This document shows, piece after piece, positions 33,242 through 41,546 of a DNA stretch of 64,000 nt. The DNA comes from Sphingorhabdus sp. 109 (GTDB lineage Bacteria > Pseudomonadota > Alphaproteobacteria > Sphingomonadales > Sphingomonadaceae). The notes beneath the pieces are model-generated. The model saw only the letters and a program-made list of their open reading frames with translations. It did no database searches and was not told the origin of the DNA. Made by a program: the position numbers and the translations under genes. Within the stretch, counting starts at the first letter, position 1; every line of letters begins with the position of its first letter. The DNA is taken from assembly GCF_902506555.1 (NCBI RefSeq), contig NZ_LR732707.1, positions 520,001 to 584,000 of the forward strand. Reading direction: 5' to 3'.

Positions 33242-35272
33242 ATGACAAAAGCCATTATGCTCGCCGGGGCAGCATCACTGATGACATCAGCAGCATTCGC
33301 GCAGACTCGCGATAGCGAAAATCCCAAAGATTCGATTACGCGCGAAATTACCTTCGATATTCGCGCCGAGCTGGTTGATGAGAACACCCGCACAGTTGAG
33401 CTCAGCTTCTCTTCCGAAGAGCCTTATGAGCGGTGGTGGGGAACAGAAATTCTGGATCATGGCAAATCCGCTGTCGAGCTTGGTCGCTTGAACGGATCTG
33501 CTGCGCTCCTGATGGACCATAATATCCGTGATCAGGTGGGTGTTGTGGAAAAGGCCTGGTTGAAGGGCAAAAAAGGTCGCGCGCTGGTCCGATTTGGAAA
33601 ATCCGCCCGCGCCGATGAAATTTTCAATGATGTCAAGGATGGCATCCGCAAGCTGGTCAGCGTCGGTTACCGCATCAAAAAACTTGTTCTTGAAAAAGAG
33701 GAAGATGGTGAGTGCACCTACCGCGCACTTGAATGGGAACCCTATGAAATCAGCCTGGTTTCGGTTCCCGCCGATACCACCGTGGGTGTGGGCCGCGATG
33801 GTGAAATCAAGGATTTTGATCCCCGAACTTTAGTCAATGAAGAGGAAGAAGATATGTTTAACGGAACTCGTGATGGTTCGGGCAATGGTCCGGCACCAGT
33901 TGTAACCCCGTCTCCTGCGCCGGCCCCTGCGCCAACCGCACAGCGCGATAATGGTGATAATGGACCGGCCCCCGTCGATGTTGCCGCCTCCAACCGGACG
34001 GCCGTGGAGGCCGAACGGGCGCGCATTGCCAATATTCGTGCCATGGGCCAGCGGGTCGGTGCCACCGAATTGGCAGATGCTGCGGTTGCAGATGGCCGGT
34101 CGGTGGACCAGTTCGTCAGCGATTTCAATGCGCTGTCGCCGGATAGTCAGGCCATTCGCACAGCGGAAGATCCGGCAATCGGATTGAATGGCAGCGAGCG
34201 GAACAACTACAGCTTCGTTCGCCTGCTCAACGCCATCGCGAATCCCCAGGACCGCCGGGCACAGGAATCTGCTGCATTTGAAATTGAATGTTCGAATGCC
34301 GCCCAGGCGCAGCGTTCGGATGGCGAGATGCGCGGATATACCGTGCCGGTCGATGTCTTGCGTCCGTCGCGAGAAGGTTCCCAGCGTGATCTGGTGGTTG
34401 GCACCACCACGGCAGGGGGGCACACTGTTGCAACGGATTTGCTGGCGGAATCGTTCATTGATCTGCTGCGCAACAATATGGCGCTGCATGGTCTCGGAGC
34501 ACGGATGCTGACCGATCTGAACGGTAATATTGCTATTCCGCGCCAGACCGGTGGCGCCACGGCATATTGGGTGGCTGAATCCGGCGCGCCGACTGAAAGC
34601 CAGCAGGCGTTTGACCAGGTGTCGATGACTCCGAAAACGGTTGGCGCCTATACCGATATCAGCCGCAAATTGCTGTTGCAAAGCTCGATCGATGTGGAGG
34701 CGTTTGTCCGTCAGGATCTGGCGGTCACATTGGCTCTTGCTATCGATCTGGCCGGCATCAACGGATCCGGAAGCTCGAACCAGCCCCGCGGCGTGTTGAA
34801 CACCAGCGGCATTGGTTCGGTGGTTGGTGGTACCAACGGTGCCGCGCCAGACTATGCCGATATTGTTGGCTTGGAAACGGCTGTCGCCGTCGATAATGCG
34901 GCGATTGGTAGTCTCGGCTATCTAACCAACAGCGCGGTTCGCGGGAAGCTCAAGCTGACTGAGAAATTTGCCGGCACCAACGGTAACCCGGTGTGGGAAG
35001 ATGGAAACAATCTGAACGGATATACTGCAGGTGTTTCCAATCAGGTGCCTTCCAATCTGACCAAGGGAACCGCGTCGAGTGTCTGTTCGGCGATCATGTT
35101 TGGTAACTGGGCTGACCTGTTGATCGGCATGTGGGGCGGGCTTGACCTGATGGTTGATCCATTCACGAGCTCGACCAGCGGAACGGTCCGGATCGTGGCC
35201 CTGCAGGATGTTGATGTGGCGGTGCGCCATGCTGAATCCTTCTCCGCCATGGTGGATGCGCTGACCGCTTAA
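33242..35272 (+). CDS. Fused prohead protease - HK97-type major capsid protein
   Basis: 676 residues, two capsid genes in one frame. Residues ~25-195: U35-type prohead protease with His93 (LLMDHN) and Ser140 (KLVSVGYRI). Residues ~200-290: acidic/Pro-Ala linker and coiled-coil scaffold-like segment. Residues ~300-676: HK97-fold capsid protein (RGYTVPVDVL, PRQTGGATAYWVAESG, SRKLLLQSSIDVEAFVRQDL, GSGSSNQPRGVLN). An in-frame ATG at 33854 (residue 205) has GAGGAAGAA just upstream and could give a protease-free capsid precursor. The first ~20 residues look like a Sec signal (LAGAASLMTSAAFAQ), very odd for a cytoplasmic protein. Terminated by a strong hairpin. Confidence 0.92.
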   Translation: MTKAIMLAGAASLMTSAAFAQTRDSENPKDSITREITFDIRAELVDENTRTVELSFSSEEPYERWWGTEILDHGKSAVELGRLNGSAALLMDHNIRDQVGVVEKAWLKGKKGRALVRFGKSARADEIFNDVKDGIRKLVSVGYRIKKLVLEKEEDGECTYRALEWEPYEISLVSVPADTTVGVGRDGEIKDFDPRTLVNEEEEDMFNGTRDGSGNGPAPVVTPSPAPAPAPTAQRDNGDNGPAPVDVAASNRTAVEAERARIANIRAMGQRVGATELADAAVADGRSVDQFVSDFNALSPDSQAIRTAEDPAIGLNGSERNNYSFVRLLNAIANPQDRRAQESAAFEIECSNAAQAQRSDGEMRGYTVPVDVLRPSREGSQRDLVVGTTTAGGHTVATDLLAESFIDLLRNNMALHGLGARMLTDLNGNIAIPRQTGGATAYWVAESGAPTESQQAFDQVSMTPKTVGAYTDISRKLLLQSSIDVEAFVRQDLAVTLALAIDLAGINGSGSSNQPRGVLNTSGIGSVVGGTNGAAPDYADIVGLETAVAVDNAAIGSLGYLTNSAVRGKLKLTEKFAGTNGNPVWEDGNNLNGYTAGVSNQVPSNLTKGTASSVCSAIMFGNWADLLIGMWGGLDLMVDPFTSSTSGTVRIVALQDVDVAVRHAESFSAMVDALTA

Positions 35273-35291
35273 CTGCGATTGTCAAAAACAG

Positions 35292-35325
35292 AGACGGGCT
35301 GGCCATAGTGCCGGCCCGTCTTTTT
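35292..35325 (+). terminator. Rho-independent terminator after the capsid gene
   Basis: 12-bp stem (AGACGGGCTGGC / GCCGGCCCGTCT with one U-G pair), 6-base loop and TTTTT. It probably lowers expression of the downstream joining and tail genes relative to the capsid. Confidence 0.88.
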
Positions 35326-35360
35326 CTGCCGCTCGGCGGCAAACAAAAAGGGAACTTGAA

Positions 35361-35804
35361 ATGGCCAAAAAAATGATGGTTTGGGCAACTTGCTCGCTCA
35401 TGGTTGCCGGCGTCGCTTATACCGCCGGTGATAAGATTTCGGACTTCGACAAAAGTGAAGACGGGCACCTTCTGGTGTCGGGAAAGGTGGTTGACGAAGA
35501 ACCGAAGGAATTGATTGCTGAGATCAAACAGCAGAAGAAAAATCGCGAGGCTGATGAACGCGCCGCTGAAGAATCGCGGCTCGACAGACTGCGCGCTCAG
35601 CACCGCCCTGTCGTCGAAGAACTGGTCACCGAGGTGGTCGGTAAGCTTGCCGGCGACGGTATCAAGTCTGCGGCTGAAAAGGCGCTAAAGGAAATGCTGC
35701 CGGGCCTGATTGAGGCTGAATTGAAAAAGCAGCTTCCAAAGGATGCTTCCGCCGCCGGCCAAGTGTCGGCTGCAGCACCGGGAGTGACGGCGAACAAAGC
35801 CTGA
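35361..35804 (+). CDS. Hypothetical head-region protein
   Basis: 147 residues, AAGGGA before the ATG. N-terminal VAGVAYTAGDKISDF is like the short beta segments of small head-region phage proteins (usually xxGxxYxxGDxIxD), then a long charged helix (~50-110) and an Ala-rich tail. The N-terminus could be misread as a signal peptide. Placed right after the capsid, so a decoration or head-completion function is possible. No firm family. Confidence 0.5.
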   Translation: MAKKMMVWATCSLMVAGVAYTAGDKISDFDKSEDGHLLVSGKVVDEEPKELIAEIKQQKKNREADERAAEESRLDRLRAQHRPVVEELVTEVVGKLAGDGIKSAAEKALKEMLPGLIEAELKKQLPKDASAAGQVSAAAPGVTANKA

Positions 35805-35841
35805 TCGTTCGTTCTACCTAAAACCAACGGGAAAAATTCTC

Positions 35842-36030
35842 ATGAAAGAGATACAAATTTATACTGCGGCGGTGGACAATACCGGCGTGCGGCAGGAGAG
35901 CGGTACCCTTTTGAAAGTGGGGTCCGGCAAGACCGAAATCCCCGCGGCCCGCGCAAAGGCGATGGTGGATGCCGGAACTGCGGTTGAAATCAATCCGGTA
36001 AAGGCCTCGGCCAAAAAGTCCGACGACTAG
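35842..36030 (+). CDS. Small hypothetical head-region protein
   Basis: 62 residues, with LKVGSGKTEIPAARAKAMVDAGTAVEI and a Lys-rich end. Resembles small unnamed phage proteins found between the capsid and head-tail joining genes. No motif further. Confidence 0.5.
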   Translation: MKEIQIYTAAVDNTGVRQESGTLLKVGSGKTEIPAARAKAMVDAGTAVEINPVKASAKKSDD

Positions 36031-36033
36031 GCA

Positions 36034-36432
36034 ATGACCAATGTGCCGGGCGCGGATGCCGATGCGATCGCCATCCACAATGCCTTTGCAAAAACTGTGC
36101 AATATTCCGGCGAAGGGCTGCGCGTGCCGGATGTCGGGGTGGTGTTGGACGGAAACGCTGTCGTTCTGGCCGGATATATCCCTTTGACCTCGTGGACGCC
36201 GAGCGCAGCGGTGATCAGTGCCGTCAAATCGGACCAGCCCGCCGATCCGTTCCAGGGCGCGGGTAGTAGCGCGCGGATGGTCAAGTTCGAGATCTTGAAG
36301 TCGGCTCTGCCTTCGGTGCCGGGTAAGGATGATGAAATCGTGGAGGTGTCCGGTATCGACTGGTCGGTGATTGATATTACCGATCGCGAAGATATCGGGG
36401 CCTGGCACCTGATCGTCGAGCGTGCAGCATGA
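36034..36432 (+). CDS. Putative head-tail joining protein (gpFII-like position)
   Basis: 132 residues, compact beta-rich (LRVPDVGVVLDGNAVVLAG, ARMVKFEILKSALP, REDIGAWHLIVERA), of the size of lambda gpFII-type attachment proteins and in the same position. The stop overlaps the next ATG (ATGA). The assignment is by size, order and general pattern. Confidence 0.55.
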   Translation: MTNVPGADADAIAIHNAFAKTVQYSGEGLRVPDVGVVLDGNAVVLAGYIPLTSWTPSAAVISAVKSDQPADPFQGAGSSARMVKFEILKSALPSVPGKDDEIVEVSGIDWSVIDITDREDIGAWHLIVERAA

Positions 36433-36857
36433 CGGCGGCACGCGAGGCAATATTCGCCAAAATCGAAGAGCTGCTGAATGCCATATCCGGTGTCAATGAA
36501 GTCGAGCGGATGCCCTCGGGTGATCCGGCGACATTCCCGGCGCTGCATATCTGGGATGAAGGGCAGCGGCCCGAGCAAGCCGAGGCGGGCGTGACCGAAT
36601 ATGGCATGACGTTCAATATCGACGGCTATGTGCAGGCTGCGGGTGGTTCAGCAGCGCACACGGCTTTGAACGCGCTCCACAGCAGCATGGTCCAGGCACT
36701 AGTGACCGAACCGCCGATCGGCGGCCTGGTCGATGAAATTACAGAAGGCGTGATGAACGTTTCGATCGCGCCGCTCGCGAGCAAAAGACGGCTTGCCTTC
36801 ACGGCAGAGTTTACAGTGAATTTCCCCACTAATCGGGGAAATCCGGACGCGATTTAA
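36429..36857 (+). CDS. Putative tail completion/terminator protein (gpU-like)
   Basis: 142 residues: AREAIFAKIEELLNAI at the N-terminus, PALHIWDEGQ, and HTALNALHSSMVQALVTEPP, a pattern common in siphophage tail-terminator proteins located between joining protein and tail tube. Starts by ATGA overlap. Would cap the tail tube at the head-proximal end. Confidence 0.6.
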   Translation: MTAAREAIFAKIEELLNAISGVNEVERMPSGDPATFPALHIWDEGQRPEQAEAGVTEYGMTFNIDGYVQAAGGSAAHTALNALHSSMVQALVTEPPIGGLVDEITEGVMNVSIAPLASKRRLAFTAEFTVNFPTNRGNPDAI

Positions 36858-36878
36858 TTTTTCCTAGAGGAGTAGAAG

Positions 36879-38114
36879 ATGGTTGATCCAATTATTCGCC
36901 CACGCAATGTGGCCATGCTGTTCAAGCTGGAATCGACGCAGGGTACGGACGCTGCGCCCGGTGTCAGTGATGCCTTTCCATTCGAGGCAGACGGGTACAG
37001 TTATAATGCGCCCTACACCAACGAGGCGAGCAACGAGGTCAATGGCACCCTGGTCGATGCTGCTCCGTTGATTGTCGGGCAACCAGCGGAAGTCAGTATC
37101 CGTGTCCGGATGAAAGGTATCGGCGGAAGCTCTGCCTATTCTGCATCGATCAAGCCGCCGCATCACAGCCTGTTGGAAGCATGCGGAAAACGTGGTGTGT
37201 TCACAGCGGCCATTGCTGCAGCGTCCCTGACTGCAGGAACCACGACCAGCGCGACGCTGGGCACCGGTTTTGCGACGGTGGCGCAATCCTATCGCGGGAT
37301 GCCGCTGATCCTGTCGGGCGGTAGCAGTGGTGGCCGCACGGTGCATGTTGCAGACTATAGCGCGGCGAAGGTCGCTACCTTGACTGACGTTTTCGGTTCG
37401 GCGCTCACGGTTGCGGGATCCGCTGCGCTTCCTGCGAACTGGACGTACGCCGGGACATCGCCCAAGGATGTAGCCTCGCGCGCGACTGACCATCCAACCG
37501 GCACCTTGTATATTTACGAGGATGGATCCCTGCATAAATTTGTCGGCTGTCGTGGCAGCATATCCGACTGGTCCGGCAATACGGCGCGCCCGGGCTTTAT
37601 GACGTTCAACCTGATGGGCATTTATGCCGGCAAGACCACGGCGGCTATCCCGACCGTGACAATTCCGCAGCATAGCGCGCCGGTGCTGGCTATGGGCAAT
37701 GGCGGCATCAATCCGGCGTTGCTGGTCAACCGCAAGGAATTGCGGATCAGCAATTGGGGAATATCGGAAAGTGCCAACAAGGAAGTGATCGACGATCCGA
37801 ACACGCCATTCGGCTTCGGGTCTCCGGAAATTGCCGGACGGACGCCGCTGCTCACCATCGATCCGCTGACCACCCATGTCGAAAATCGCAATACGATCGC
37901 GGAAATGGAGGCGGGAACGGAATATAGCGGCGTGATCCGGATGGGTAATACCGCGCAAAACCGCGTTTCCATTACCTTCCCGAAATTGTTGCCGGTAGAT
38001 CCCGCGGTTGGGCAGCGCGGTATCGCGCGAACCGAGCAGCTGGGTCTGCGGGCATTGACCGCCGGGCCGGATGCGTCGCTTCGTGATTCAGACTCTATCC
38101 TGTGTTACAGCTGA
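36879..38114 (+). CDS. Major tail tube protein
   Basis: 411 residues, preceded by AGAGGAG. PRNVAMLFKLESTQGTDAAP at the N-terminus is typical of phage tail-tube subunits, and the central Gly/Ser/Thr-rich, Ig-like region (~100-200, TTTSATLGTGFATV) looks like an inserted surface domain. Ends by TGATG overlap with the tail chaperone gene, the order seen in lambda (V, G, T, H). Polymerises into the long tail tube. Confidence 0.78.
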   Translation: MVDPIIRPRNVAMLFKLESTQGTDAAPGVSDAFPFEADGYSYNAPYTNEASNEVNGTLVDAAPLIVGQPAEVSIRVRMKGIGGSSAYSASIKPPHHSLLEACGKRGVFTAAIAAASLTAGTTTSATLGTGFATVAQSYRGMPLILSGGSSGGRTVHVADYSAAKVATLTDVFGSALTVAGSAALPANWTYAGTSPKDVASRATDHPTGTLYIYEDGSLHKFVGCRGSISDWSGNTARPGFMTFNLMGIYAGKTTAAIPTVTIPQHSAPVLAMGNGGINPALLVNRKELRISNWGISESANKEVIDDPNTPFGFGSPEIAGRTPLLTIDPLTTHVENRNTIAEMEAGTEYSGVIRMGNTAQNRVSITFPKLLPVDPAVGQRGIARTEQLGLRALTAGPDASLRDSDSILCYS

Positions 38115-38806
38115 TGATCGGTACCAGCACAAGCAAAACAACGCCCTATTCGCCGCCATGGCTGCGCGACCGGAAAAACCCTCCAACCTTTCATCTGCGC
38201 ACCGCTTCGACGCTGGAGCGTGACGCGTTCGAGGCGGAACTGGAGGGTGTCCACAATGCCGGGGCGGTCTATGACGTCGTCGTCCGCGAAATCACCATCG
38301 CCGGTGTCCGCGCGCTGGCGGCAGAAGATGACCAGGGCCGGTTGATCGATCTTCTGGATCAGGAGGCGGCTCTCGACAAAGGTGATGAGCTTTCAACGGA
38401 GGAGGCCGCGTTGTTGCGTGGGCTGCGGGAGGTTCTGTCCCTTCACTGGCCCGAGTATCGAGCCATCCAGGCGCAGGTTTCCCGGCGAAACAAATTGCTG
38501 CCGACGCTGGCGTTCATGACATTTTGTAGCGGTTGGAGCGACGTCACCGGCAATGATGGCGAGCCCCTGAAGTTTGCAACCAATGCGCTCGGCCAGATTG
38601 ACGAGGATGTGCTGCGCCGGGTTCCCCATATCATGCTGCACGTTACCGGTATGCAGGCCTATTCCATGCAATATGGATCCGGAGAGGCAAAAAACTCCGC
38701 GCCGCTTTCGAAGTCATCCGGAAACCAGCAGACTTCGACTTCGGGCGGCGGATCAACAAAGGGTGGGAAATCGCCGGCGAAATCTGGGAAGAAAATCCCA
38801 AAATAA
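38114..38806 (+). CDS. Tail assembly chaperone, zero-frame product (gpG-like)
   Basis: 230 residues from ATG 38114. Located between tail tube and tape measure genes, as lambda G. It ends with a Gly/Ser/Lys-rich tail, and its last two sense codons are part of a perfect slippery heptamer C CCA AAA followed immediately by TAA. Translation in this frame gives the shorter chaperone; -1 slippage adds 64 residues (see separate entry). Chaperones of this type bind the tape measure protein during tail assembly. Confidence 0.8.
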   Translation: MIGTSTSKTTPYSPPWLRDRKNPPTFHLRTASTLERDAFEAELEGVHNAGAVYDVVVREITIAGVRALAAEDDQGRLIDLLDQEAALDKGDELSTEEAALLRGLREVLSLHWPEYRAIQAQVSRRNKLLPTLAFMTFCSGWSDVTGNDGEPLKFATNALGQIDEDVLRRVPHIMLHVTGMQAYSMQYGSGEAKNSAPLSKSSGNQQTSTSGGGSTKGGKSPAKSGKKIPK

Positions 38807-38997
38807 TCCTGCCGAAAAATATCATCAATATCGCTTTGCTGTGGTTCCGGCTGCGGCGAAACGGGGGAGGCGGGCTGATCGCGTCCCAACCCATGTTGCC
38901 ATGTACTGGCGGGTTCGGGGATCAGCCCGCTGCTTTGATGGATGCGTTCGAGATGCTGGACGGGTTTGCGGCGGAAGGTAAAGGCGATGTCGAGTAA
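38114..38997 (+). CDS. Tail assembly chaperone, -1 frameshift product (gpGT-like)
   Basis: 230 zero-frame residues followed, after -1 slippage on CCCAAAA at 38797-38803, by 64 residues from an otherwise startless frame: IILPKNIINIALLWFRLRRN, then GGGGLIASQP, MDAFEMLDGFAAEGKGDVE and TAA at 38995-38997. The extension is open for its full length, ends 8 bases after the next gene's ATG, and occupies the position of lambda T. The fused GT protein is expected in small amounts relative to G. Confidence 0.8.
38797..38803 (+). promoter_or_regulatory. -1 ribosomal frameshift site
   Basis: Heptamer CCCAAAA read as C CCA AAA, fitting X XXY YYZ, one codon before the zero-frame stop TAA at 38804-38806. 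Confidence 0.8.
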
Positions 38998-39676
38998 AGC
39001 CGAAATCGAGATAGAGATCGATGAACGGCAACTGACCGAGGTTGAGCGGGAGGTTGTCAGCTTTGTTCTGAAATCCGGTGTGCGGGCGGTCAAGGCGACC
39101 ACTCGCGGGCTGGAGCGGGAATTCGAGGCGCTGACCCGGGCAAAGGTCAAGGGGAAGGCGTGGCGGGCATGGAAGTCCACCGCCTTTCCCAAGGCCGATA
39201 TCGGCGCCTATGACCCGGTTGGTACGGTGTTTATCAACGGCGGCAACCGGTCGCGTGGCATGGTGCTGTATTTTACCACGCCGGGCATCAATCGGGCAAA
39301 GCGTGGCGAATATCTGGCGGTGCCACTGGGTGCCGCGGTCAACACGGCCAAGGGCCGGGATATCAGTCCGCGTCAATGGGAAGGGCGCAATGGCGTGAAA
39401 TTGCGGCCGTTGTTCCGGCCAGGTGAAACGCCGTTGCTGGTCGCGGACGGGGCGGTGACATCGACCGGCGCGTTCCAGGCAATGGATCCGGGCCGGTTGC
39501 GCGCCAAGCAGCGGGGCGGACAGAATTTGAAGCGGGCAACGGTGCCGATTTTCGCGCTGCTGACCGATCAGGATCATGCGAATAGTGTCAGCCTGTATCC
39601 TGCAATCGTGCGGGGACGGGCCGATCTGGTGACGAATTTTAGGAGGCGGATAGGTGCGCGGAACAATGAGGATTGA
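38987..39676 (+). CDS. DUF6441-like tail-region protein
   Basis: 229 residues from ATG 38987, overlapping the end of the frameshift extension. ERQLTEVEREVVSFVLKSGVRA, AWKSTAFPK and GAYDPVGTVFINGG resemble the DUF6441 family commonly found beside siphophage tail chaperones. Basic, with alternating helix and strand. Role unknown; structural or assembly function is likely from position. Confidence 0.65.
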   Translation: MSSKAEIEIEIDERQLTEVEREVVSFVLKSGVRAVKATTRGLEREFEALTRAKVKGKAWRAWKSTAFPKADIGAYDPVGTVFINGGNRSRGMVLYFTTPGINRAKRGEYLAVPLGAAVNTAKGRDISPRQWEGRNGVKLRPLFRPGETPLLVADGAVTSTGAFQAMDPGRLRAKQRGGQNLKRATVPIFALLTDQDHANSVSLYPAIVRGRADLVTNFRRRIGARNNED

Positions 39677-39727
39677 TATTGCAAGGAGTGTTGCTCACAA
39701 TCAGAAAATCGGATATTTGGTTTTGTC

Positions 39728-40300
39728 ATGAAAAAGATAGTATTTTTGTTATTGTTGATCCTGCCTATTTCCAGCTATGCTCAACAGCCTTCTTCAAGCT
39801 ACTCGGGATCTGTCCAGATAGAGCGCGACGATTTTAAGAGATTCAATGCAATCCTTGGTCCTAATGTTGTTATCGCCGATAGAGGTCTGGATTCTCCAGA
39901 ATATTATCTGATGGGACTATATTCGAAAGAGGGAATTGGGAAATATTTGACGTTAACCGTCAGGTCTAGCTCGTACTTCCGGTCCGAATATTATTCAATT
40001 AATATGCGGGGTGGTGAAGCGTTGGAATTGTCCGGACGTCCGTCGAGTAACGTGATAAGCTGTCGTCGAAGACAGTGTAACTATTTACTGCATACTTCGG
40101 CGAAAATCCCATTCAGCGTGGCTTTCTCAGACGAAACATTGAGGGCCGGGTTGGAGTTGAAGGCTATAAATGCTGTCGATGATCTTCAGTTCCATATCCC
40201 TGGAGAATATTTTTCTGCAATGTTGGCGGCGTTTATTTCAGTTGGTCATGATCCAAGGCCAGCACTGCCAGACGCCTCAACGCCTCCGGGCGAGAAATAG
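39728..40300 (+). CDS. Exported protein of the cargo cassette (putative moron)
   Basis: 190 residues with a clear Sec signal peptide: KK, hydrophobic IVFLLLLILPISS and cleavage expected after SYA (SYA-QQ). The mature part is beta-rich with a Cys pair (C in ISCRRRQCNY) and no family I recognise. Codons are visibly AT-richer than those of the surrounding tail genes. It lies between tail-assembly and tape measure genes where no structural gene is needed, so it probably is a lysogenic conversion or superinfection-exclusion protein. Its 3' end overlaps the convergent RHH gene by 68 bp. Confidence 0.65.
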   Translation: MKKIVFLLLLILPISSYAQQPSSSYSGSVQIERDDFKRFNAILGPNVVIADRGLDSPEYYLMGLYSKEGIGKYLTLTVRSSSYFRSEYYSINMRGGEALELSGRPSSNVISCRRRQCNYLLHTSAKIPFSVAFSDETLRAGLELKAINAVDDLQFHIPGEYFSAMLAAFISVGHDPRPALPDASTPPGEK

Positions 40301-40436
40301 CTTCTTCCTGGTGAGATATCCAGGCGTCCAATTTTGCTAGCAATTCAGGGGGAACGCGAACCGCCAGTTGAGTGGCATCTACTCGGGGTCGCCCGCGACC
40401 TCTTTTTTTTCTCGTATCATTTATTGACGTGACCAT
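40233..40436 (-). CDS. Ribbon-helix-helix repressor
   Basis: 67 residues. N-terminal KKRGRGRPR, the beta-strand TQLAVRVPPEL and two helices (LLAKLDAWISHQEE, RPEALRRLAVLAL) make the RHH/Arc-CopG fold. The only minus-strand gene within the late region. The 14-bp inverted-repeat arms that flank its start codon suggest it represses itself and the rightward antirepressor gene, as Arc or Mnt do in P22. Confidence 0.8.
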   Translation of the reverse strand: MVTSINDTRKKRGRGRPRVDATQLAVRVPPELLAKLDAWISHQEEAISRPEALRRLAVLALDHDQLK

Positions 40437-40457
40437 TTTTTATTGATACGAGAAAAA
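40406..40457. promoter_or_regulatory. Inverted-repeat operator around the RHH gene start
   Basis: TTTTTCTCGTATCA (40406-40419) and its exact complement TGATACGAGAAAAA (40444-40457) flank the RHH start codon at 40436; the left arm is in its first codons. The gap between arms also holds a direct TTATTGA repeat (40420-40426 and 40440-40446). Confidence 0.55.
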
Positions 40458-40461
40458 GACA

Positions 40462-40493
40462 AGCCGGGCAAGTGCTGAAACACTGACCCGGCT
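40462..40493 (+). promoter_or_regulatory. Nested hairpin in the leader of the antirepressor transcript
   Basis: AGCCGGG (40462-40468) pairs with CCCGGCT (40487-40493), enclosing AGTG/CACT (40471-40474, 40481-40484). No T-run follows, so attenuation or a small RNA target is more likely than termination. It lies 25 bp before the next start. Confidence 0.4.
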
Positions 40494-40517
40494 CTAACCT
40501 GCAACATGGAGCAAGCC

Positions 40518-40769
40518 ATGCAACAAGCTATCACGATAATTAGCACAGATGCCGAATGCGCGTCATCCGGTATTATTCATTCTCTTGCCGCCCCGGCAAA
40601 AAGCCGGTTGGAGGATATTGAACGGCGGCTTCGCCATACGAACGTCCTGATCGGCACATTGATCACCCACGCGGATGTCAGCGATGAAATGGCATCATTG
40701 TTGATGTGCATTGGTGAGAATGTGAATGGAGCGCGTCTGATCGCCGAGCAGCCGGGGGCAGGACTATGA
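40518..40769 (+). CDS. Small hypothetical protein ahead of the antirepressor
   Basis: 83 residues from ATG 40518 (GGAG 6 bp upstream; ATG 40506 would lack a ribosome site). Helical, with SRLEDIERRLRHTNVLIG; no family. Its stop overlaps the antirepressor ATG (ATGA). Confidence 0.5.
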   Translation: MQQAITIISTDAECASSGIIHSLAAPAKSRLEDIERRLRHTNVLIGTLITHADVSDEMASLLMCIGENVNGARLIAEQPGAGL

Positions 40770-41524
40770 GCGACCTGGCATTGCAAAGCTTTGGCTTCGA
40801 GGATCATCTGGTGAGAGTGATCGATCAGGCTGGTGCACCGTGGTTCATCGCGCAGGATATTTGTGCGGTGTTGGAAATAAACAACCACAGACAGGTTGTC
40901 TCTCGTTTGGATGACGATGAAAAGGGCGTCACTATTAGTGACACCCTTGGAGGGAGGCAGGAAGTTTCGATTATCTCTGAATCGGGTCTTTACGCTCTGA
41001 TCTTTAAAAGTCGGAAGGCGGCGGCGGTCCGGTTTCGCAAATGGGTCACATCGGAAGTGCTGCCCACCTTGCGGCGGACGGGCGAATATCAGATGCCGGT
41101 CGCGAATGATGATGACCGTCCGGTGATATTGCCGTTTCTGGATTCCGCCGATGAAGTGGACCGGTTCCGGTCGGCTCTGGCGGCGGTCAGGGAATGCCGG
41201 ATCGTGCACGGGCGCAGCAAGGCAAAGCGGCTTTGGCCTATCTTGGGGTTGCCGGAAGCGCCGAGGATAAGCATGAATGGCGTGCCGGAATTGAGCGCGC
41301 CGCGCAGCCGCAATATTGCCCGGTGGGCGGAGGAGCGGTTGGCATTCGAACCTGGCGCCCGGATCGCGGCACATGAGCTCCGCGATGATTATGAAAATTG
41401 GTGTGAGGCCAATGATGTATGCGCGGAGGGTGTCCAGATATTCTGGAAGTGCCTGACCGATTTTGGATATGCAAGTTTCCACAGCAATGGAAGCTGGCGA
41501 CGGGATTGCCGTCTAAAAGACTGA
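40766..41524 (+). CDS. Bro-N family phage antirepressor
   Basis: 252 residues. Residues 1-105 are a typical BRO-N domain (VRVIDQAGAPWFIAQDICAV, ISESGLYALIFKSRKAAAVR, FRKWVTSEVLPTLRRTGEY). The C-terminal half is a different domain with GYASFHSNGSWRRDCRLKD, similar to C-terminal regions of antirepressors and primases. Antirepressors bind and inactivate the lysogeny repressor. The RHH gene upstream, the operator and this gene together look like an immI-type switch. A strong terminator follows. Confidence 0.82.
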   Translation: MSDLALQSFGFEDHLVRVIDQAGAPWFIAQDICAVLEINNHRQVVSRLDDDEKGVTISDTLGGRQEVSIISESGLYALIFKSRKAAAVRFRKWVTSEVLPTLRRTGEYQMPVANDDDRPVILPFLDSADEVDRFRSALAAVRECRIVHGRSKAKRLWPILGLPEAPRISMNGVPELSAPRSRNIARWAEERLAFEPGARIAAHELRDDYENWCEANDVCAEGVQIFWKCLTDFGYASFHSNGSWRRDCRLKD

Positions 41525-41546
41525 ATATTTGAATTTTTTGCAGAAT

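Noticed and set aside
38102-38113. Upstream start for the tail chaperone gene
   Set aside because: The ATG at 38114 overlaps the tail tube stop (TGATG) as elsewhere in this phage; the upstream start would add a few residues without a ribosome site.
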